A stretch of DNA of 56,463 nt from Pseudomonadota bacterium (GTDB lineage Bacteria; Pseudomonadota; Gammaproteobacteria; Burkholderiales; Burkholderiaceae_E). The DNA is taken from positions 1-56,463 of the forward strand of contig JAKPAM010000284.1 in assembly GCA_029779435.1 (NCBI GenBank), in the 5' to 3' direction. This document shows positions 16,683-25,282 of this stretch, piece by piece. Positions within the stretch are counted from its first letter, which is position 1. The number at the start of each line of letters is the position of its first letter. Position numbers and translations under genes: made by a program. The notes beneath the pieces are model-generated. The model had not been told where the DNA came from and did no database searches. It saw only the letters and a program-made list of their open reading frames with translations.

Positions 16683-17891
16683 ATGAAAGATACGCGCCAC
16701 CCCCGTGCCCTGCGGGACCGCAAGGCACACCTGTCGCCGGATGCCGAGCGGCTGGTCGGCGCGGCATTGGGGCTGTCCAATTCGGGCAGCCGGATCGAGG
16801 ATCGCTTCTGGGAGCGCGTGCTGGCGCAGCGCCTCGAGAAGATGCTCGATTCGAACCATCCGCAGGCGTTGTACGACGCGCTCGACCGTCTCCAGCAGGC
16901 CGATGCCGAAGCCTACGGTGCGCTGATCGAAGCGGTCGAGGACTGCGCCGAGATGCTGCAGGTCGAGGACGAGCAGGGGAACAAGTGGGACTGCCTGCTG
17001 TTGTCGGCACCGCTGGTCGTCTGGACGCGGTTCCGGATCCCGTCCGGGCCGATCCCGGCCGAGGCGGCGAGCGCGCTCGCCACGCAATGGCAGGCGCACG
17101 TGCTGGCGCAGGGTGCGCGCCACGTGATGCTGCCGTACCTGTACAGCGTCGACCAGTTGCCGCGCGATTTCAGCGAGCTTCGCCGGCTGTTGCGGCGCCT
17201 GGCCACGGCGGCCGTCGGCGGCGCAACGCCGAAGATCGACCTGAAGTCGCTGCCGGAGACCGCCGAGATGTTCGCCGACAGCCGCTTCCTGCTCAGCGTC
17301 ATCGCCGTGCCCGCCGGGCAGCCGATGTTCCGCTGGCAGGAGATCGATGCCAAGGACCACGCGAGCCGCGTGACCTGCCTCGAGCAATGGGTGGCCCAGG
17401 GCCGGCCGACGCTCGAGCCGCTGCTGGCCGGCTGCGGATTCGAATGCCTGCTGCCCGACGCGTACCACCTGAACCTGCGCGAGGCCGACCGCCGCACGCG
17501 GCCGTACGCGGTGCAGGCGGCCGTGCATTTCCTGACGCATGCGCTCAAGCTCGAAGCGTCTGAGCTCGAAGCGTCGGTCGCGCCTTTCGGTACCGAGCGC
17601 ATCGACGAATACCGGATCGGCCTGAGCGCCGGCGATCCCGAGGCCGTCGCTCAGGGCATCGTCTGGCCGCTGCTCGGGTCCGAGACCGAGGCCGACGAGC
17701 CGACGCCGCTGGACCGCATTCGGGAAGTGCTGCGCGAGGCCGGCGTCAACGAGATCCACGTCTGGGCCGAGTTGAACGAGCCCGAGTTCTGCGAGGACTG
17801 CGGTACGCCGCTGTTCCCGAACGCACGGGGCGATACGGTCCACGCCGAGATGCCCGAGGACATCGAGCCCGACATCACGCATTTCCACTGA
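16683..17891 (+). CDS. DUF2863 family protein
   Basis: A 402-residue protein of a family almost confined to Burkholderiales, of unknown function. The start region RKAHLSPDAERLVGAALGLS and following SRIEDRFWERVLAQRLEKML are typical. No signal peptide or transmembrane segment, so cytoplasmic. It is rich in acidic and aliphatic residues and has a C-terminal CEDCGTPLFPN knuckle (about 377-387), a CxxC plus Asn-turn that could bind one zinc with distant ligands or serve as a redox pair. ATG 16683 is the first sensible start; the frame upstream overlaps the S41 gene antisense. Its last 17 bases overlap the convergent MocR gene. Confidence 0.85.
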   Translation: MKDTRHPRALRDRKAHLSPDAERLVGAALGLSNSGSRIEDRFWERVLAQRLEKMLDSNHPQALYDALDRLQQADAEAYGALIEAVEDCAEMLQVEDEQGNKWDCLLLSAPLVVWTRFRIPSGPIPAEAASALATQWQAHVLAQGARHVMLPYLYSVDQLPRDFSELRRLLRRLATAAVGGATPKIDLKSLPETAEMFADSRFLLSVIAVPAGQPMFRWQEIDAKDHASRVTCLEQWVAQGRPTLEPLLAGCGFECLLPDAYHLNLREADRRTRPYAVQAAVHFLTHALKLEASELEASVAPFGTERIDEYRIGLSAGDPEAVAQGIVWPLLGSETEADEPTPLDRIREVLREAGVNEIHVWAELNEPEFCEDCGTPLFPNARGDTVHAEMPEDIEPDITHFH

Positions 17892-19404
17892 TCGGGGCCG
17901 GGGCCCGCGGCGGGCCGTCGCGCGCGTCAGGCGCTTCACGATCACGGCGGGCCTGTCCGACCGCTTGTTCGTGCAGCGTCGTCGCGATCCGGCCGACGCG
18001 CAACAGCCCTTGCCGATGCGCGTCGTCCCAGCGGCTGACGATGCTGAGCCGGATGTTGTGCCGGTAACGGCCGGTCGCGCTGAACATCGTGCCCGGGCCG
18101 ATCACGATCCGCTCGGCCAGGCATGCCTGGAACAGCACCGTCGAATCCACGGTGGGCGGCAGTTCGACCCACAGGATCGTGCCGCCGGGCGGGTCGGTGA
18201 CCCGCGTGCCGCGGGGAAAGGACTGCGCGATCAGGCTGCGGGCTTCGTCGATCCGCGCGCCCAGCGCGTTCTGCAGGCGGCGGGCCTGGATGCCTGATCC
18301 GGGCTGCGTCAGCAGATCGGCCATCGCCAGTTCCAGCAGCGGCGTCTGACCGCCCGCCGTCGCCAGCTTGAGCCGCCTGACGTGGGATGACCAGCGGCCG
18401 GCCTCGATCCAGCCCAGCCGGATGCCCGGGGCGACCGTCTTCGAGAAGGATCCGCAGATCATCACGTGTCCGGTCGTGTCGAAGCTCTTGACCGAGCGGC
18501 GCTTGTCGTCGTGCTCGACGAGGTCATTGCACAGCACGTCCTCGATCAAGGGGATGTCGTGCGCGGCCACCATCCGGGCCAGTTGCCGGCGCTCTGCGGC
18601 CGGCATGCACGCGCCCAGCGGGTTCGACAATGTCGGCACGGCGAGCACCGCCCGCACCGGCTGGGTGTCGAGCGCCAGTTGCAGCGCGTCGAGCGACAGG
18701 CCGGTGCGAGGGTGGCACGGGATTTCGAGCGCGCGCAGGTGCAGATGCTCGAGGATCTCGAGAAAGCCGAAATAGGTCGGTGATTCGAGCGCGACGATGT
18801 CGCCGGGCTGCGTCGCCGCCCGCAGCGCGAGTGAGATCGCGTCGAGACAACTGCCGGTGGCGATGATCGCGCGGGGATCGAGCTGGCAGCCGAATCGCAT
18901 CGCATAGCGCGACACCGCGCGGCGATAGCTCTCATGGCCCGGTCCGACCTCGTACTGACAAAGGGACGCGCGATGCCGCTGCACGGCCCGGCCGAATGCG
19001 CGCCGGATACGCTCCTGGTCGAACAATTCGGCGCTCGGACAGGCGGCGCCCAGCGACACGAAGGCGGGATCGTGCGCGGCGCGCATCACCTGCTCGCTCA
19101 ACGAACTGACGTCGACCGGCAAGGCCGTCGCCGGCAGCGGCGGCGCGACCGGTTCCGGCAGCGAAGGCGTCCGGGCAGCGACGAAATACCCGGAGCGCGG
19201 GCGAGCTTCGACCAGCCGGGCATCCTCCAGCGTGCGGTACGCCTGCACCGCGGTGGCCAGCGAGACGCCGTACTGGCGAGCCAGGCTGCGCACCGACGGC
19301 ATGCGCTCGCCGCGCGTCAGCGTGCCGGAACGGATGGCCGACGCCATGGATTCGGCCATTCGCAGGTACAGATGTTCGGCAGGTTCGTGGGTATCGGCAT
19401 CCAT
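17875..19404 (-). CDS. MocR-type transcriptional regulator (GntR wHTH + aminotransferase fold)
   Basis: PLP-dependent regulator with a GntR winged helix (residues 10-80: LYLRMAESMASAIRSGTL, then RMPSVRSLARQYGVSLATAV) joined to a class I aminotransferase domain. PLP contacts are visible: SYRRAVSRYAMRFG, the AIIATGSCLDAISLAL loop, and the internal-aldimine Lys in GSFSKTVAPGIRLGW. Such proteins (PdxR, GabR, YdcR relatives) sense an amine or PLP. Start ATG 19404; the frame is open far upstream but those codons lie opposite the DUF2917 gene. An inverted repeat TCTGTAT/ATACAGA sits just upstream and may be its operator. Regulated target unknown; the divergent DUF2917 gene is the first candidate. 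Confidence 0.9.
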   Translation of the reverse strand: MDADTHEPAEHLYLRMAESMASAIRSGTLTRGERMPSVRSLARQYGVSLATAVQAYRTLEDARLVEARPRSGYFVAARTPSLPEPVAPPLPATALPVDVSSLSEQVMRAAHDPAFVSLGAACPSAELFDQERIRRAFGRAVQRHRASLCQYEVGPGHESYRRAVSRYAMRFGCQLDPRAIIATGSCLDAISLALRAATQPGDIVALESPTYFGFLEILEHLHLRALEIPCHPRTGLSLDALQLALDTQPVRAVLAVPTLSNPLGACMPAAERRQLARMVAAHDIPLIEDVLCNDLVEHDDKRRSVKSFDTTGHVMICGSFSKTVAPGIRLGWIEAGRWSSHVRRLKLATAGGQTPLLELAMADLLTQPGSGIQARRLQNALGARIDEARSLIAQSFPRGTRVTDPPGGTILWVELPPTVDSTVLFQACLAERIVIGPGTMFSATGRYRHNIRLSIVSRWDDAHRQGLLRVGRIATTLHEQAVGQARRDREAPDARDGPPRAPAPISGNA

Positions 19405-19412
19405 CCGGTGAT

Positions 19413-19447
19413 TCTGTATGGATTCGTCGACGCACGACCGATACAGA
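19413..19447. promoter_or_regulatory. Candidate MocR operator (spaced inverted repeat)
   Basis: TCTGTAT (19413-19419) and ATACAGA (19441-19447) form a 7-bp inverted repeat, 21 bp apart, within 45 bp of the MocR start and in the divergent region with the DUF2917 gene. MocR-type regulators commonly bind such sites and control the divergent gene. No footprint evidence. Confidence 0.35.
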
Positions 19448-19558
19448 TCGGCCCGAGCCGCACCAGCACAGTTACCGCCGAGCGCGCGCTGTATCACCGC
19501 GGTTGCCGGCGCGCTGTGGCTACCCCGGCCGCCGGGCGCGCCGCACGATGTCCGGACC

Positions 19559-19894
19559 ATGCCCGACTTCGATGCCTTGCCCGCTCGCCCAGTGGCCGCC
19601 GATGCCTCGGCGGGCGTGCCGCGACTCCGCCTCACGCGGGCACCCCGGCACCAGGAAGCGCCGATCCGGCTGCGGCGCGGCGAGACGATCGGCTTGTGGC
19701 TGCCGTCGGCCGCGCGGATCGCGGTCCTGAGCGGGCGGATCTGGCTGACGGTCAGCGGCGACGCGACCGACCATTTCCTGGCTGCCGGCTGCGAGCATCG
19801 GATCACGCTGACAGGGCGCAGTCGCCTGGTCGTCTGCGAAGGCGATGCCGACGGGATCTCGGTCCTTAGCGTGGGTGACGCGCGCCGATCCTGA
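19559..19894 (+). CDS. DUF2917 domain-containing protein
   Basis: Small protein of 111 residues with the DUF2917 core: IRLRRGETIGLWLP, IAVLSGRIWLTVSGDATDHFL and AAGCEHRITLTGRSRLVVCEG, a cupin-like all-beta pattern found mainly in beta-proteobacteria, function unknown. No signal peptide or membrane helix. ATG 19559 (MPDFDALP) was chosen since it leaves 154 bp for the divergent regulatory region; ATG 19418 is in frame but would overlap the candidate operator. Likely controlled by the adjacent MocR regulator, by position only. Confidence 0.7.
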   Translation: MPDFDALPARPVAADASAGVPRLRLTRAPRHQEAPIRLRRGETIGLWLPSAARIAVLSGRIWLTVSGDATDHFLAAGCEHRITLTGRSRLVVCEGDADGISVLSVGDARRS

Positions 19895-19968
19895 GCCGGA
19901 TCGATCACGGCGATCTTCCCGTTCGTTTCGATCGTCTTTAGCGCGCCATGAGCGCCGATGAGGCATAT

Positions 19969-19985
19969 CGCCTGCTAATGGTGCG
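19969..19985 (+). promoter_or_regulatory. Candidate NtrC-binding site upstream of urtA
   Basis: CGCCTGCTAATGGTGCG compared with the NtrC consensus TGCACCAAAATGGTGCA: the right half (AATGGTGC) is perfect, the left half keeps only GC. Its centre is about 87 bp before the predicted sigma-54 start site, a normal enhancer distance. A poorer site, TGCAAGGGCGAAATGCG, lies at 19998-20014. Confidence 0.45.
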
Positions 19986-20037
19986 CGAATCGATCGCTGC
20001 AAGGGCGAAATGCGCGCCGGAGAATCAGTCGCCGGAC

Positions 20038-20052
20038 TGGCATGCGGATTGC
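20038..20052 (+). promoter_or_regulatory. Sigma-54 (-24/-12) promoter of the urt-ure operon
   Basis: TGGCATGCGGATTGC: the invariant GG (20039-20040) and GC (20051-20052) are exactly 12 bases apart and sit in TGGCA...TTGC, close to the consensus TGGCAC-N5-TTGC. The predicted start is near 20064, leaving a 36-nt leader to the urtA ATG. This fits RpoN/NtrC control of urea uptake and urease under nitrogen limitation. Confidence 0.75.
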
Positions 20053-20099
20053 GTAGGGGGTCGTGGATTCTTTTTTCCACCCCACTATCGAGGCATTCC

Positions 20100-21356
20100 A
20101 TGCACAGACGCGATCTGATCAAGTTGTCCGGGGCCGCCGCGGCGGCGGGGCTGATGTCGCCCCTTGCGTTCGCACAGTCGAAGGACCCGATCAAGGTCGG
20201 CATCCTGCATTCGTTGTCCGGCACGATGGCGATCTCCGAGACGTCGCTGAAGGACGTCGCGCTGATGACGATCGACGAGATCAATGCCGCCGGCGGCGTG
20301 CTCGGCCGCAAGCTCGAGCCGGTCGTCGTCGATCCCGCGTCCAACTGGCCGTTGTTCGCCGAGAAGGCGCGCGGGCTGCTCACGCAGGACAAGGTCGCCG
20401 TCACGTTCGGCTGCTGGACGTCGGTGTCGCGCAAATCGGTGCTGCCGGTCTATAAGGAGCTGAACGGCCTGCTGTTCTATCCGGTGCAGTACGAGGGCGA
20501 GGAACTCGAGAAGAACGTGTTCTACACGGGTGCCGCGCCCAACCAGCAGGCGATCCCGGCCGTCGAGTACCTGATGAGCAAGGAGGGCGGCGGCGCCAAG
20601 CGCTGGGTGCTGCTCGGTACCGACTACGTCTATCCCCGTACGACCAACAAGATCCTGCGCGCGTTCCTGAAGTCGAAGGGCGTCGCGGAGAAGGACATCG
20701 ACGAGGTCTACACGCCATTCGGTCACAGTGATTACCAGACCATCGTCGCCAACATCAAGAAGTTCTCGCAGGGCGGCAAGACCGCGGTCGTGTCGACGAT
20801 CAACGGTGATTCCAATGTGCCGTTCTACAAGGAGCTGGGCAATGCCGGTCTGAAGGCCCGCGACGTGCCGGTCGTGGCGTTCTCGGTCGGCGAGGAGGAA
20901 CTGCGCGGCATCGATACCAAGCCTCTGGTCGGCCATCTGGCGGCATGGAACTACTTCCAGTCGCTGAAGAACCCGGTCAACGAAGCGTTCGTCGCCAAGT
21001 GGAAGGCCTATGCGAAGGCCAAGAACCTGCCGAACGCCGGCACCGTCGTGACCAACGATCCGATGGAAGCCACTTATGTCGGCATTCATATGTGGAAGCA
21101 GGCGGTCGAGAAGGCGAAGACCGTCGACGTCGACAAGGTGATCGATGCGGTGGCCGGACAGACTTTCCAGGCGCCGGACGGCTTCACGATCGAGATGGAC
21201 AAGACCAACCATCACCTGCACAAGCCGGTGTTCATCGCCGAGATCAAGGCCGACGGCCAGTTCAGCGTCGTGTGGAAAACGAAGGGGCCGGTCCGCGCGC
21301 AGCCCTGGAGTCCGTTCATCGAAGGCAACGCCGGCAAGGCCGACAAGCCCGCTTGA
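20100..21356 (+). CDS. urtA: Urea ABC transporter substrate-binding protein
   Basis: Periplasmic urea receptor of the high-affinity UrtABCDE importer. A twin-arginine-like signal (HRRDLIKLSGAAAAAG, cleavage near AFA-Q) suggests Tat or Sec export. The mature part is a type I periplasmic binding protein: KVGILHSLSGTMAISE, LMTIDEINAAGGVLG, VTFGCWTSVSRKSVLPV, ELNGLLFYPVQYEGEE and GTDYVYPRTTNKIL are UrtA/AmiC-family hallmarks. 418 residues is standard. Start ATG 20100 has GAGG about 9 bases upstream. It is the first gene of the urt-ure unit; a 166-bp spacer containing a 12-bp palindrome follows, as often seen after highly expressed binding proteins. Confidence 0.97.
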   Translation: MHRRDLIKLSGAAAAAGLMSPLAFAQSKDPIKVGILHSLSGTMAISETSLKDVALMTIDEINAAGGVLGRKLEPVVVDPASNWPLFAEKARGLLTQDKVAVTFGCWTSVSRKSVLPVYKELNGLLFYPVQYEGEELEKNVFYTGAAPNQQAIPAVEYLMSKEGGGAKRWVLLGTDYVYPRTTNKILRAFLKSKGVAEKDIDEVYTPFGHSDYQTIVANIKKFSQGGKTAVVSTINGDSNVPFYKELGNAGLKARDVPVVAFSVGEEELRGIDTKPLVGHLAAWNYFQSLKNPVNEAFVAKWKAYAKAKNLPNAGTVVTNDPMEATYVGIHMWKQAVEKAKTVDVDKVIDAVAGQTFQAPDGFTIEMDKTNHHLHKPVFIAEIKADGQFSVVWKTKGPVRAQPWSPFIEGNAGKADKPA

Positions 21357-21467
21357 TCGGCACCTCGCCTTCCTGCGCTCTGCGAGTCGGCCCACTGATC
21401 GACCCTATCGATCGATCCACTAATCGGCCTATTGGTTCGCTCATTGACTGACTCATCGGTCGGCTCA

Positions 21468-21479
21468 CGGGTCGACCCG
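21468..21479. repeat. 12-bp palindrome in the urtA-urtB spacer
   Basis: CGGGTCGACCCG at 21468-21479 is a perfect palindrome in a spacer with several short GATCGA/CTGACT repeats. It may be part of an RNA structure that protects urtA mRNA or weakens read-through into urtB. The spacer holds no gene. Confidence 0.35.
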
Positions 21480-21522
21480 CTCCGCCGCGCGCGTCCCGCG
21501 CGGTCTCGATGGAACCTGCTGG

Positions 21523-23208
21523 ATGCCGTTTCGCCGTTCGTCATCTTCCCGTGCCGCGCGTGCTCGCGCGCCGGTCTCCTCCGATCGATCTCGCCCGTGG
21601 CTGCGGCTATGGCTGTCGCGTCTTTGCGGCGCCGCGCTGCTGATCGCGGCGACTGCCGCGCACGCGCTGACGCAGGCCGACATCGCGCCGCTGGCCGGCG
21701 ATGACTTCGACGCCAAGGGCGAGGCGATCGCCGCGATCGCCAAGGCGCCGGCGGCCGAGGCGCGGCGCCTGCTCGAAGCGCTGGCCGATGACAGCGTGGT
21801 CTCGGCCGGCGAGCGCGGGCTCGTCATCAAGGCGGACGGCGGGTACGTCGATGCGATCACCGGCGCGCGGGTCGACATCGACGGCGCGGCGCTGGAGGAC
21901 TTGGGCTTCAACAACAGCCTGCGCGCGCTGATCGCCGGCGCGTTGAGCGGGCTGCAGCTCGGCTCGACCGACATCGGCGTGCGGCGCGCCGCGATCGATA
22001 CGTTGCTCGAGAATCCCGAAAACGCCTCGCTGGAAGTGCTCGACCAGGCGATCGCCACGGAGAGCGACTCGGTGCTGAAGGTCAAGCTGCAACGCGTCTG
22101 GGCGATGCAGATGCTCGATGGCGACGGCAGCGTCGACGATCGCGTCAAGGCGCTCGGCTTTCTGGCCGGCGACAACAGCGCGCAGGCGCTGCAACGGTTC
22201 GGCGCCGTGCTCGAGCGCAGCGACGATCGCTGGAAGGAGCCGGAAGCCAGGGTCCGCCTGGCCGCCGAGCGCGCGTTGGCCGAGTCGCGCTCGCGCCAGA
22301 CGAAGATCGACGTGCTCGGCAACCTGTTCGCCGGCCTGTCGCTGGGCAGCGTGCTGCTGCTGGCGGCACTGGGCCTGGCGATCACTTATGGGCTGATCGG
22401 CGTCATCAACATGGCGCACGGCGAGTTCCTGATGATCGGCGCCTATGCGACCTACGCGGTGCAGTCGCTGTTTCGCCGCTCGCTGCCCGACGCGATGGAC
22501 TGGTACCTGATGGCTTCGCTGCCGGTGGCCTTCCTCGCCGCCGCGCTGGTCGGATTCGTCATCGAACGACTGGTGCTGCGCCACCTGTACGGCCGGCCGC
22601 TCGAGACGCTGCTGGCGACCTTTGGCCTCAGCCTGCTGCTGATGCAGGGCGTGCGGATGCTGTTCGGCGCGCAGAACGTCGAGGTCGCCAACCCGAGCTG
22701 GATGAGCGGCGGCTGGGAGCCGATGCCGGGGCTGATCCTGCCTTACAACCGCATCGTCATCCTTCTGTTCGCGCTGGCGGTCGTGGCGATCGCCTGGGCG
22801 GTGCTGAACCGGACGCGGCTCGGCCTGTTCGTGCGCGCCGTCACGCAGAACCGCTCGATGGCGGCCTGCGTCGGCGTCCGCACCTGGAAGGTCGACAGCT
22901 ACGCGTTCGCGTTCGGCGCCGGCATCGCCGGCCTCGGCGGCTGCGCGCTGTCGCAGATCGGCAACGTCGGGCCGGACCTCGGCCAAGGCTACATCATCGA
23001 TTCGTTCATGGCTGTCGTGCTCGGCGGCGTCGGTCAGTTGACCGGCACGATCGTCGGCGCCTTCGGGCTCGGCATCCTGAACAAGTTCATCGAGCCGTCG
23101 ATCGGCGCGGTGCTGGCCAAGATCCTCGTCCTGGTGCTGATCGTCATGTTCATTCAGAAGCGTCCGCAGGGCCTGTTCGCCCTGAAGGGCCGCAGCGCGG
23201 AGGCCTGA
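21523..23208 (+). CDS. urtB: Urea ABC transporter permease (long form with periplasmic domain)
   Basis: Membrane subunit of the urea importer, LivH type. Residues 1-50 hold a basic lead and signal-like helix (LCGAALLIAATAAHA), then about 220 residues of an alpha-helical extracytoplasmic domain (HEAT-like, ALADDSVVSAGERGLVIKADG) characteristic of UrtB and absent in LivH. The permease domain begins at about 270 (VLGNLFAGLSLGSVLLLAALG), with the family motifs YGLIGVINMAHGEFLMIGAY and RAVTQNRSMAACVGV. It ends with FMAVVLGGVGQLTGTIVGA. 561 residues is normal for UrtB. ATG 21523 is chosen with GGA upstream. Four bases separate it from urtC. Confidence 0.95.
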   Translation: MPFRRSSSSRAARARAPVSSDRSRPWLRLWLSRLCGAALLIAATAAHALTQADIAPLAGDDFDAKGEAIAAIAKAPAAEARRLLEALADDSVVSAGERGLVIKADGGYVDAITGARVDIDGAALEDLGFNNSLRALIAGALSGLQLGSTDIGVRRAAIDTLLENPENASLEVLDQAIATESDSVLKVKLQRVWAMQMLDGDGSVDDRVKALGFLAGDNSAQALQRFGAVLERSDDRWKEPEARVRLAAERALAESRSRQTKIDVLGNLFAGLSLGSVLLLAALGLAITYGLIGVINMAHGEFLMIGAYATYAVQSLFRRSLPDAMDWYLMASLPVAFLAAALVGFVIERLVLRHLYGRPLETLLATFGLSLLLMQGVRMLFGAQNVEVANPSWMSGGWEPMPGLILPYNRIVILLFALAVVAIAWAVLNRTRLGLFVRAVTQNRSMAACVGVRTWKVDSYAFAFGAGIAGLGGCALSQIGNVGPDLGQGYIIDSFMAVVLGGVGQLTGTIVGAFGLGILNKFIEPSIGAVLAKILVLVLIVMFIQKRPQGLFALKGRSAEA

Positions 23209-23212
23209 AACC

Positions 23213-24331
23213 ATGAGCAGTCCCGCCTTCGAACTGCAGGTGCCAGCGCGCATGCCGGTACTGTCGCCGGGCCGCTGGACCGGCCTGATCGTGGCCGTCA
23301 TCGCGGTCTGCGCGTTGGTGCCGCTGTGCGCGCTATGGTTGCCTGCGGACAATCCGTTTCACCTGTCCGCTTATGGGCTCACGCTGGTCGGCAAGATCAT
23401 GTGCTACGCGCTGGTCGCGCTGGCGCTCGACCTGGTCTGGGGTTATTGCGGCATCCTGAGCCTGGGCCACGGCGTGTTCTTCGCGCTCGGCGGTTATGCG
23501 ATGGGCATGTACCTGATGCGCTCGATCGGTCTGGAGGGCGCCTACAAGAGCCCGCTGCCGGACTTCATGGTGTTCCTGGACTGGAAGGAGCTGCCATGGT
23601 TCTGGCGGGGCACCGACAGCTTCGCCTGGTGTCTGCTGCTGGCGGTCGCGGTGCCGGGGCTGCTGGCCTGGGTGTTCGGCTTCTTCGCGTTCCGTTCGCG
23701 GATCAAGGGCGTCTACCTGTCGATCATCACGCAGGCGATGACCTACGCGGCGATGCTGCTGTTCTTTCGCAACGAGACCGGTTTCGGCGGCAACAACGGC
23801 TTCACCGATTTCAAGCGGATCCTCGGTTACCCGATCACCGCGCCCGAGACGCGCACCGTGCTGTTCCTGCTGACCTTCCTCGCACTGGTCGGCGCTTACC
23901 TGCTGTGCCGCTGGATCGTCACGTCGCGCCTGGGCCGCATCGTGACCGCGATCCGCGATGCCGAGAGCCGCGTGATGTTCTCCGGCTACAACCCGCTCGG
24001 CTACAAGCTGTTCGTCTGGACCGTGTCGGCGATGTTGTGCGGGCTCGCCGGCGCGCTGTACGTGCCCCAGGTCGGCATCATCAATCCGAGCGAGATGTCG
24101 CCGACCAACTCGATCGAGATGGCGGTCTGGGTCGCCGTCGGCGGGCGCGGCACGCTGGTCGGGCCGATCATCGGCGCTTTCCTCGTCAACGGCGCGAAGA
24201 CCGTGCTGACGGCCTGGTTCGCCGAGTACTGGCTGTTCCTGCTCGGCGCGCTGTTCGTGTTGGTGACGCTGTACCTGCCGAACGGCGTGCTGGGCCTGTT
24301 CGCGCGCTTTCGCAAAGGAGCCGGACGATGA
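23213..24331 (+). CDS. urtC: Urea ABC transporter permease
   Basis: Second membrane subunit, LivM type, 372 residues. Features: LVWGYCGILSLGHGVFFALGGYAMGMYLMRS in the N-terminal third (read as successive segments), the UrtC-specific WKELPWFWRG stretch, QAMTYAAMLLFFRNETGFGG and the cytoplasmic coupling region VTAIRDAESRVMFSGYN. About ten hydrophobic helices. ATG 23213 follows the urtB stop by four bases with GGAGG upstream. Its stop is in an ATGA overlap with urtD. Confidence 0.96.
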   Translation: MSSPAFELQVPARMPVLSPGRWTGLIVAVIAVCALVPLCALWLPADNPFHLSAYGLTLVGKIMCYALVALALDLVWGYCGILSLGHGVFFALGGYAMGMYLMRSIGLEGAYKSPLPDFMVFLDWKELPWFWRGTDSFAWCLLLAVAVPGLLAWVFGFFAFRSRIKGVYLSIITQAMTYAAMLLFFRNETGFGGNNGFTDFKRILGYPITAPETRTVLFLLTFLALVGAYLLCRWIVTSRLGRIVTAIRDAESRVMFSGYNPLGYKLFVWTVSAMLCGLAGALYVPQVGIINPSEMSPTNSIEMAVWVAVGGRGTLVGPIIGAFLVNGAKTVLTAWFAEYWLFLLGALFVLVTLYLPNGVLGLFARFRKGAGR

Positions 24332-25269
24332 CCAGCATCGCCAGACACGAGCCGGTGATCGGCGTTCGCGGCGCGGCGGCGCGGCTGCACGCGTCGCCGG
24401 TCGCTTCGTCGAACGCCTCGTCGGACGCTTCATCGGATGAATCGGAACTGGTGCCCAGCGGCTCGGCCGGTATGGGCCATCTGGCCGGCGGTGACGCGAT
24501 CGATGTCAGCCACGGCCAGATCCTGTACCTGGATGCCGTGACCGTTCATTTCGATCGCTTCCGCGCGTTGAACGAGCTGTCGTTGTCGATCGGCGACGGT
24601 GAGCTGCGCTGCGTGATCGGGCCGAACGGCGCCGGCAAGACGACGATGATGGACGTCATCACCGGCAAGACCAGCAATCGCAACGCCAAGGTGCAGGGCA
24701 AGGTCTTCCTCGGGCAGACGATCGACCTGCAGCGGCTGAACGAGCCGAAGATCGCGCAGATCGGCATCGGCCGAAAGTTCCAGAAGCCGACGGTGTTCGA
24801 GCAGCACAGCGTCTGGGAGAATCTGGAGCTGGCGATGAAGGGCGACAAGCGCTGGCGCGCAACGCTGCGCGCGCGGCTGGTCGGCGAGGACAGGTGCCGC
24901 ATCGAGCAGAACCTGCTGCTGACCCGGCTCGAGGCCGATGCTTACCGCGAGGCCGGCCTGCTGTCGCACGGCCAGAAGCAGCGCCTGGAGATCGGTATGC
25001 TGCTGATGCAGCAGCCGCGCCTGCTGCTGCTCGACGAGCCGGCCGCCGGCATGACCGACGAGGAAACGATGTATCTGGCCGAACTGTTGAACGGGTTGCG
25101 CGGCCAGTGCTCGATGATGGTCGTCGAGCACGACATGGAGTTCGTCGCGGCGCTGGCCGGCTCGGCCGGCCGCGTCACCGTGCTGGCCGAGGGCAGCGTC
25201 CTGGCCGAAGGGACGCTCGACGCGGTCAAGCGCGACGAGCGCGTCATCGAATCGTACCTGGGGCGCTGA
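24328..25269 (+). CDS. urtD: Urea ABC transporter ATP-binding protein
   Basis: LivG-type ATPase of the urea importer, 313 residues. Walker A is GPNGAGKTTMMDVITGKT, signature LLSHGQKQRLEIGMLL (UrtD variant of LSGGQ), Walker B LLLLDEPAAGMTDEE, H-loop VEHDMEF. The N-terminus carries an unusual extension of about 65 residues, rich in Ser, Ala and Asp (SNASSDASSDESE), before the domain start ILYLDAVTVHFDRF; typical UrtD is near 250-280 residues. An internal start such as ATG 24472 (MGHLAGG) would shorten it, but ATG 24328 is coupled to urtC by ATGA overlap. Confidence 0.95.
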   Translation: MTSIARHEPVIGVRGAAARLHASPVASSNASSDASSDESELVPSGSAGMGHLAGGDAIDVSHGQILYLDAVTVHFDRFRALNELSLSIGDGELRCVIGPNGAGKTTMMDVITGKTSNRNAKVQGKVFLGQTIDLQRLNEPKIAQIGIGRKFQKPTVFEQHSVWENLELAMKGDKRWRATLRARLVGEDRCRIEQNLLLTRLEADAYREAGLLSHGQKQRLEIGMLLMQQPRLLLLDEPAAGMTDEETMYLAELLNGLRGQCSMMVVEHDMEFVAALAGSAGRVTVLAEGSVLAEGTLDAVKRDERVIESYLGR

Positions 25270-25282
25270 GCGCCGCCGCCCG

